DNA from: Clostridia bacterium
Lineage (GTDB): Bacteria; Bacillota; Clostridia; Oscillospirales; Acutalibacteraceae
NCBI GenBank assembly: GCA_017387165.1
Contig: JAFOFS010000071.1
Coordinates: 1-10,170 of the forward strand
DNA: 10,170 nucleotides
Direction: 5' to 3'
Position 1 is the stretch's first letter; each line of letters begins with the position of its first letter. Below the pieces are notes generated by a model. It saw nothing but the letters and a program-made list of their open reading frames with translations. It ran no database searches and had not been told where the DNA came from. The position numbers and the translations under genes were made by a program. This document shows positions 7,301 through 10,170 of this stretch, piece by piece.

Positions 7301-8317
7301 GATACAGAAATCGATACCGGTGCCTGCCGTCCAACTGTTTCTCAACTCAACGCCGGCGTAGCCGATCTTGAAGTCACCGGGGCCGGAGGGGGTATAGCGA
7401 ACGACAAAGGTATGATTCAGGCCGCCAAAATAGACGCCCAGACCGCTGGCAAAAACCGTCTGGTTGTAAGCGCCATCGCCCAGCCAAGCGGTATTCGGAT
7501 CCTTATTGTCCGCAGAAATCTTGTGCATCGGCACCAACGTATCGTTGTAATCGACGGTGTACTCGCCCTTGCCCTCATCGGCACAAGCATTCGGGTCGGC
7601 GGTGGTCAGCTCGACCGACGGTGCGTACATATAGTACCACTTACCGACGTCGTGCGTACCGGCAACACCCTGCGTGCTCATTTTGCCGCCGCAAAGATAG
7701 GCGCTGGAATGAATCTGCTTACCATAATATCCCAGCGTTTCCTTAGGTTTGGAAGAGATATGTCCGATACCATACAGATTCAACGAAAGCGACGGAGAAG
7801 ACGGAGAGACGGCGATAAAGTACAACGAACCGCCGGCGGTAATCGGTGCTTCGATATAACCGTCAAAAGTTTCACCTTTCACAGCGGTAAACCAATCGCC
7901 TGTGGTCGGCCAGACCATCTCGTATTTCTCATTAAAAATACCGAACTTGATGGAATCACCATTGCTGCCGCCGGTCACGGAAATAACCGCATTGCCGGAA
8001 TACTGTTCCAAATAGAAATTACCGCTGATCGTCGAATCAAATCGACGAATAGCCGCATAACCATTGGTGTGAACACGCTGAATCTGAGGACCAACCGCCA
8101 AATAGTTTAAAGAAAGTCCGGTTTCAGCCTGAGCACCCCATTCGCCAAAGGAACTACCATAGGACGAATATTCGGTGAGCAACTGCGGCTCGAAATCCAC
8201 CCACGTTTTGGTGGATTCGGCGGAGGAGGTCAGCTGCAGCGTACCGGTGGCGAGGAACAGGCTAAAGAGCATCGCCAGTCCGGCCGTCAGCGTCAGAATC
8301 TTTTTCATTCTTTTCAT
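4307..8317 (-). CDS. Secreted dockerin-bearing metallophosphoesterase with LamG and shared beta modules
   Basis: The protein has 1336 residues. A signal peptide covers residues 1-33 (basic KRMKK, then a hydrophobic core, likely cut SSA/ES). Domains in order: beta module at about 36-240, second module at about 255-450, LamG/concanavalin-like domain at about 455-625 (GEWQHVAFTVD is typical), calcineurin-like metallophosphoesterase at about 666-985, third module at about 1008-1188, divergent InlB-type bacterial repeat at 1190-1268 (FTAKPAVGYRIVGYYVDG), and dockerin at 1272-1336. Phosphoesterase motifs are VGDNQ (Asp673), GDL (Asp709), GNHE (748-751), VTHD (His881) and GHVA (His930). I infer an extracellular phosphoester hydrolase bound to a complex or surface through its dockerin; the substrate is unknown. 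The His of the DxH motif is Gln675 and the second His of GHxH is Ala932. The start overlaps the upstream stop as ATGA. Confidence 0.9.
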   Translation of the reverse strand: MKRMKKILTLTAGLAMLFSLFLATGTLQLTSSAESTKTWVDFEPQLLTEYSSYGSSFGEWGAQAETGLSLNYLAVGPQIQRVHTNGYAAIRRFDSTISGNFYLEQYSGNAVISVTGGSNGDSIKFGIFNEKYEMVWPTTGDWFTAVKGETFDGYIEAPITAGGSLYFIAVSPSSPSLSLNLYGIGHISSKPKETLGYYGKQIHSSAYLCGGKMSTQGVAGTHDVGKWYYMYAPSVELTTADPNACADEGKGEYTVDYNDTLVPMHKISADNKDPNTAWLGDGAYNQTVFASGLGVYFGGLNHTFVVRYTPSGPGDFKIGYAGVELRNSWTAGTGIDFCIVDQNGKVVYPESGGPVELRADSDDPYAMSTAMGYYQSNMQVGEYLDFVFIPRGALAANYAKYVYMAGSFNHPSATASGNRIDSSGRLFLANSEEQGSRNIQMFTASNVTVNKVVDGAWEEFVQLDSALSAAPATVEGWVNIPTAVPDWKTGTILSDMSGADENGLSVMMDTFGHPRFVSGNVDWTVESVDLRTGEWQHVAFTVDTANATATFYQNGVAVATTALAADAALAVTDRAAVIGNNPRYASTTAYHGAMKKLALYADVRTADEIAADMTAVSASADNLIGYWVLNGVYTDKSSAKNNGKLTTVNSIWYEDGSLADAEEGEYTIIHVGDNQVITDFYRGGYQKITEWIAANAERLNVQMVINSGDLVNYANYEAGKTTNDQWKDAVAGMNILKNAGIPYVYAPGNHEYASSGTSVPRTSYEFNDHFKIEEHLVQGTGQANETKLIYAYPGTQRIDSEADLTLLENNTTGVTVYGDTYVEGMESAFYLATLGGKQYIILALEVQPRFAVTEWASAILKQLEDEFAEAGTEVTTIVVTHDYLSNYGHLESAFNSCFDAADRKISHTAASLYSDFISQFESIQLVLCGHVATGIATRTDIGVKGNKITTIMNDQSYEGNGGEGNILLLRYRADGTMVKAEYYSPILEKYYVPQYQFDFDTSAEDELVLNMASMKQMTYARNDAVWFISSNDQGAARPYVTHNTWSTVGDYVAVKAYEAQHSGTMTFELAVMTQQNDLQMMVCKEDGTILWPSTGIWTTPKPSSTRTITCEIEAGEKVFVCARHPDTSTTSRQPVYGEIRSGKIVANGETLETFALGYNTATMGTTAGTGGWYAYYANVSQLTLVPRTNTVTYGVDGEGGTLSASTGGTKYDTYCAVPTGGTVRFTAKPAVGYRIVGYYVDGAYYKSTKRILCMPMIERDMDVKVVFEKIPLEGDANGDGIVDVLDAVFLKVNVASETPFENAPLCDLEDEIPAALGVDVLDDNDVKALRKKILKK
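4310..4504 (-). other. Type I dockerin, second calcium repeat degenerate
   Basis: Residues 1272-1336. The first repeat is canonical: Asp1275, Asn1277, Asp1279, Gly1280, Asp1283 and Asp1286 in GDANGDGIVDVLDAVFLKV. In the second repeat Asp1319 and Asp1322 remain (GVDVLDDNDVKALRKKIL), but the DxNxDG half of the loop is replaced by EIPAAL. Dockerins bind cohesins; no cohesin is visible in the window. Confidence 0.85.
4514..4750 (-). other. Divergent InlB-type bacterial repeat domain
   Basis: Residues 1190-1268. It has the GTVRFTAKPAVGYRIVGYYV pattern followed by VDG and a final DVKVVFEK strand, as in the short beta-grasp-like repeats found between surface domains and C-terminal anchors in Firmicutes. 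It probably acts as a spacer. Confidence 0.7.
4754..5296 (-). repeat. Beta module copy 3 of the metallophosphoesterase protein
   Basis: Landmarks are YVAVKAY, MMVCKEDGTILWPSTGIW, EKVFVCARH and GGWYAYYANVSQL. It is inserted between the phosphoesterase domain and the bacterial repeat. The DNA here is lower in G+C than on both sides. Confidence 0.65.
5363..6322 (-). other. Calcineurin-like metallophosphoesterase domain
   Basis: Residues 666-985. Motifs are spaced as expected: IIHVGDNQ, INSGDLVN, YAPGNHEY, IVVTHDYL and LVLCGHVA. The Asp, Asn and first His ligands of the shared metal site are kept; the DxH His is Gln and the second GHxH His is Ala. Confidence 0.85.
6443..6955 (-). other. LamG/concanavalin A-like domain
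   Basis: Residues 455-625. A jelly-roll pattern with TVEGWVNIP near the start, GEWQHVAFTVD, a strand containing ATFYQNG, and HGAMKKLALYADVRTADEI at the end. This is the usual layout of LamG_3-type domains that sit before metallophosphoesterase domains in bacterial secreted proteins; it probably binds a glycan. Confidence 0.75.
6968..7555 (-). repeat. Beta module copy 2 of the metallophosphoesterase protein
   Basis: The most divergent copy. It keeps FVVRY, FCIVDQNGKVVYPESGG and EYLDFVFIP but has a longer C-terminal half with NPS-like loops and lacks a clear GGWYYxYA ending. Its assignment to the same family rests mainly on the DxNGxxxYPxxGG strand-turn and is moderate. Confidence 0.5.
7598..8212 (-). 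repeat. Beta module copy 1 of the metallophosphoesterase protein
   Basis: Landmarks are AAIRRF, FGIFNEKYEMVWPTTGDW, GSLYFIAVS and GKWYYMYAPSVEL. These line up with the modules of the upstream surface protein. This copy shares the WP-T/S-TG-x-W variant with copy 3 of the same protein and is lower in G+C than the neighbouring domains. Confidence 0.65.
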
Positions 8318-10170
8318 TGTCTCATTTCTCCTTTGCGGAAAGTCAGCATCAACACCGATGCAGAGAGAACCAAGAGAATTGCCGCCCACACAAGCGCATG
8401 GCTGTCGCCCGTATTCGGCGCGTCGGGGGTGGCGTCGGAATCGCCTTCGCCCTGCTGATCGTCGTCGGCGTCAAAGGTCGCCTTGGAGAACGCAAGGTCG
8501 TCGGCGTAGCCGAAGTACCACAGGCTGCCCTGCTCGTCGGCGGTGCCGTACAGGCTGCCGCCCGCGTTTTGCAGCGAGGTGGCGCCGTTTAACATCACGG
8601 CGAAGTTGTACACCACCGGAACGTATTCTTTCGAGGGGTTGTAGGTGATGAAATACACCGCGTCACCCTTCTTGAAGCTGCCGAGCGCTTCGTCGAGCAC
8701 CAGCGGAGTGCCCTCGGTGATCTTGGCAGCGCCGCCGTCTTGCGGATACAGGATGCGGCCGTTTTTATCCGCGATGACGAATTCCGCCGTCGCGCCGGTG
8801 TACAGGCCGGAGGTGTTGTCGATATACACGCCGTTGCCCCACTTGAGTTCCAGCGTGCCATCCTGCGGAACGATCAGTTTGCGGACAACCGCCGTGTTGC
8901 CGGTCATCACGGGAGTGGCGTAGTTGAGCGGAGCGGTGAGGATGCAGGCAGGGTCGTCTGCCGTCGTCCAGTAGCCGAGCGCCGCGTCAAAGGTCAGCGG
9001 TTTTTCGGTGAAGGTCACCTTGTTGACGTCCGCCGGAGTGGACTTCGGCACCAGCGCCTTGATGGCAATTTCCAGCGCCGCAGTCGCGAGGTCGATCTCG
9101 TCTTGCGTGTTGGCGTCGGTCAGCGCTTTCGCGGTTTCCAGCGCGGCGGCAAACGCCGCCACGGCGGTCTCGTCGTACAGCGCCAGCAGGTCGGCGGAAA
9201 TGGCCTCGGCTGCGGCGATCTGCGCGTCCAGCGCCACAAAGCTCTTATACGCGGATTTCTTGACCTCGGTGATGTCGGTGGCGTAGACGTAATACCAGCC
9301 GCCGGCACCCTGCGTGTTCGCGGAGTTATAGAAGTTGCCGTTCTCGGCGCAGGAGGTGCTGTCGATGTTGACCGCCGAATGGAAGGAGGTCTCCGCGCCG
9401 TCTACCGTGTGGTTGTACACCACGAAGTAGAAGGTGTCGCCGGCTTCGACCTTCTCGATCACGAAGTCGAGGACGTGCGCCTGACCGGCGGTCAGCGTCT
9501 GCTTGCCGTACAGGATCTTGCCGAATTCGTCGGTGATGACGAAATTGGCGGAGCCCTTGCTCACCGCGATGCCGTTGCCCCATTTGAGGATGAGGTCACC
9601 CGCGACGGGAGCGACGAATTTGCGGATGGCGGTCTTGCCGTTTTGTTTCAGCGAGACCGACGCCCACGGATAGGTGACGCAGTTGTTATCCGCATCGGCC
9701 GTCCAGCCCGAAAGGGTCGCGTCGTAGGTCATCGGCTGTTCGGTAAACTGCAGCGCCACGGTCGGATCGTTCGGATCCTCGGTGGGCAGCGGAGGCTCAG
9801 GAATATCCTCGGTCAGACCGTTGATCGCCGCCGTCAGCGCCGCGGCTGCCGCGTCGATCTCGTCTTGCGTATTGGACTCGGTGATCGCCTGCGCGGCGGT
9901 CAGAGCGGCGGCAAACGCCGCCGCCGAGTCGGCGGTGTAGCCGCTCAAGTCGGTGATCGCCGCTGCGGCATCCAGCGCGGTGGTCAGAGCGGTCATATCG
10001 CGGTGGTCGGCCGCGGTGATCGCGGTCAGGTCGTCGGCGTACAGGTAGTACCAGCCACCGTTGCCCTGCGCGGAAATGTCCGCCGCACCGTAACCGCCGG
10101 AGCCGTTATCCAAGCGGGTTTCATAGTTGTCGATGCACAGCACCGATGCGGTGGTGTACGGCGTGGGAAC
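8314..10170 (-). CDS. Wall-anchored surface protein with alternating beta modules and FIVAR domains (5' end outside window)
   Basis: The reading frame is open to the right edge, so only the C-terminal 618 residues are seen and no start can be given; the GTG at 10143 is internal. Going downstream there is the tail of one beta-rich module ending in GGWYYLYADDL, a FIVAR domain, a Pro-rich linker (PEPPLPTEDP), a second full module, a second FIVAR domain, a third module, an acidic stalk (DADDDQQGEGDSD), then APNTGD, a hydrophobic helix of about 20 residues and the tail RKGEMRQ. The last three elements form a sortase-type sorting signal in which Ala replaces the Leu of LPxTG. FIVAR domains are common in Gram-positive adhesins. 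I infer a cell-wall protein that displays ligand-binding modules, perhaps for a polysaccharide. Its stop overlaps the start of the next gene as ATGA. The family of the beta module is not recognised. Confidence 0.85.
   Translation of the reverse strand, partial: VPTPYTTASVLCIDNYETRLDNGSGGYGAADISAQGNGGWYYLYADDLTAITAADHRDMTALTTALDAAAAITDLSGYTADSAAAFAAALTAAQAITESNTQDEIDAAAAALTAAINGLTEDIPEPPLPTEDPNDPTVALQFTEQPMTYDATLSGWTADADNNCVTYPWASVSLKQNGKTAIRKFVAPVAGDLILKWGNGIAVSKGSANFVITDEFGKILYGKQTLTAGQAHVLDFVIEKVEAGDTFYFVVYNHTVDGAETSFHSAVNIDSTSCAENGNFYNSANTQGAGGWYYVYATDITEVKKSAYKSFVALDAQIAAAEAISADLLALYDETAVAAFAAALETAKALTDANTQDEIDLATAALEIAIKALVPKSTPADVNKVTFTEKPLTFDAALGYWTTADDPACILTAPLNYATPVMTGNTAVVRKLIVPQDGTLELKWGNGVYIDNTSGLYTGATAEFVIADKNGRILYPQDGGAAKITEGTPLVLDEALGSFKKGDAVYFITYNPSKEYVPVVYNFAVMLNGATSLQNAGGSLYGTADEQGSLWYFGYADDLAFSKATFDADDDQQGEGDSDATPDAPNTGDSHALVWAAILLVLSASVLMLTFRKGEMRQ
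8328..8334 (-). promoter_or_regulatory. Ribosome binding site AAAGGAG inside the end of the surface protein gene
   Basis: AAAGGAG lies 10 bases before the ATG at 8317. It sits within the Lys-Gly-Glu codons of the surface protein tail. It selects the MKRMKK start over the in-frame start at 8389, which lies inside the membrane-helix codons of the upstream gene. The second ATG at 8308 (MKKIL) would be 19 bases away and is less likely. Confidence 0.8.
8338..8421 (-). other. C-terminal sorting signal (APNTGD, membrane helix, basic tail)
   Basis: APNTGD is encoded at 8421-8404, followed by SHA and a hydrophobic helix (LVWAAILLVLSASVLMLTF) that ends at FRKG. This matches the layout of sortase substrates. 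The motif is a PxTG variant with Ala in the first position; non-Leu PxTG motifs are known for clostridial sortases. No sortase gene is in the window. Confidence 0.75.
8479..9021 (-). repeat. Beta module copy 3 of surface protein
   Basis: A full copy with FTEKPLTFDAALGYW, AVVRKL, LELKWGNG, FVIADKNGRILYPQDGG, DAVYFITYN and LWYFGYADDL. It is the last module before the stalk and sorting signal. Confidence 0.75.
9049..9246 (-). repeat. FIVAR domain 2
   Basis: The second FIVAR-type helical domain, with NTQDEIDLATAALEIAIKAL. Unlike the first it is followed by a short linker (VPKSTPADVNK) without the Pro-rich spacer. The matching DNA identity is at 9091-9108, and both copies also contain the 18-base stretch gcggcggcaaacgccgcc. 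Confidence 0.8.
9259..9756 (-). repeat. Beta module copy 2 of surface protein
   Basis: A full copy. Landmarks in order are FTEQPMTYDATLSGW, TAIRKF, LILKWGNG, FVITDEFGKILY, a Gly-containing turn before DTFYFVVYN, and GGWYYVYATDI. The alternating polar/hydrophobic pattern suggests a beta-sandwich fold, which is inference. Confidence 0.75.
9805..10011 (-). repeat. FIVAR domain 1
   Basis: An Ala-rich helical stretch carries the FIVAR-like signature NTQDEIDAAAAALTAAINGL. It shares the 18-base identity gtcgatctcgtcttgcgt (9853-9870 on the plus strand) with the second FIVAR copy 762 bases, or 254 codons, away. Confidence 0.8.
10021..10170 (-). repeat. Beta module copy 1 of surface protein (partial)
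   Basis: Only the C-terminal part of the module lies in the window. It ends GGWYYLYADDL, matching GGWYYVYATDI and LWYFGYADDL at the ends of the next two copies. The part before it (YTTASVLCIDN) matches the late strands of the other copies. It shows that the protein has at least three modules and continues beyond the edge. Confidence 0.75.

Noticed and set aside
5993..8110. A 705-codon open frame on the plus strand opposite the metallophosphoesterase gene
   Set aside because: Its codons are in exact register with those of the minus-strand gene. In that register plus-strand stops need TTA, CTA or TCA codons in the real gene, which are rare here. The minus frame has a signal peptide and clear domains; the plus frame has none.
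8318..8389. Longer start for the metallophosphoesterase at 8389
   Set aside because: It would put 24 residues before a clear signal peptide and overlap the upstream sorting signal. The start at 8317 has a ribosome binding site and an ATGA overlap.
9049..10011. Repeats at the right side as a CRISPR or other short tandem array
   Set aside because: The repeats are long, in-frame, diverged protein modules 762 bases apart, not short identical repeats with spacers.

Overview
The window is a gene-dense, moderately GC-rich segment, roughly 55-60% G+C by eye. All five genes are on the minus strand, so they are read from the right edge to the left edge. The starts are preceded by clear Shine-Dalgarno sequences. 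The gene content includes a wall-anchor signal of the PxTG type, FIVAR adhesin domains, a type I dockerin, and carbohydrate-active enzymes. Together these point to a fibre- or glycan-degrading Clostridia-type Firmicute, plausibly an uncultured Ruminococcaceae/Oscillospiraceae-like gut or rumen organism. The taxonomic assignment is inference. No RNA genes, transposons or CRISPR arrays are visible, and no gap between genes exceeds 82 bases.

Layout in order of transcription: (1) 10170-8314, the C-terminal 618 residues of a large surface protein. It alternates a beta-rich module of about 165 residues with FIVAR domains and ends in an APNTGD sorting motif, a membrane helix and a basic tail. (2) 8317-4307, a secreted 1336-residue protein with a signal peptide, two copies of the same beta-rich module, a LamG-like domain, a calcineurin-like metallophosphoesterase domain, a third module copy, an InlB-like bacterial repeat and a C-terminal dockerin. 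Genes 1 and 2 overlap by ATGA and look translationally coupled. (3) After an 82-base gap holding two GC-rich hairpins, 4224-1993, a 743-residue right-handed beta-helix protein with GH110-like acidic residues and no signal peptide. (4) 1975-1253, a 240-residue SGNH/GDSL esterase. (5) 1238 to the left edge, the N-terminal 412 residues of an alpha-L-rhamnosidase-like (GH78-type) protein. The last three genes are 14-17 bases apart and look like one transcription unit.

The locus therefore reads as a glycan-use operon in two halves. The upstream half makes exported proteins that share one unnamed module: one fixed to the cell wall, the other carrying a dockerin. The downstream half makes three apparently cytoplasmic enzymes: a beta-helix glycosidase candidate, a de-esterifying enzyme and a rhamnosidase-like enzyme. 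This would suit capture and first processing outside the cell followed by trimming of acylated oligosaccharides inside. No transporter, regulator, sortase or cohesin gene lies in the window, so the substrate cannot be named.

The most novel signal is the shared module. At least six copies occur across the two coupled genes, and I cannot assign them to a named family. Two copies inside the metallophosphoesterase protein form a subtype and have lower G+C than their surroundings, which suggests module shuffling. A second unusual point is that the metallophosphoesterase domain lacks exactly the two histidines that normally complete one of its two metal sites.
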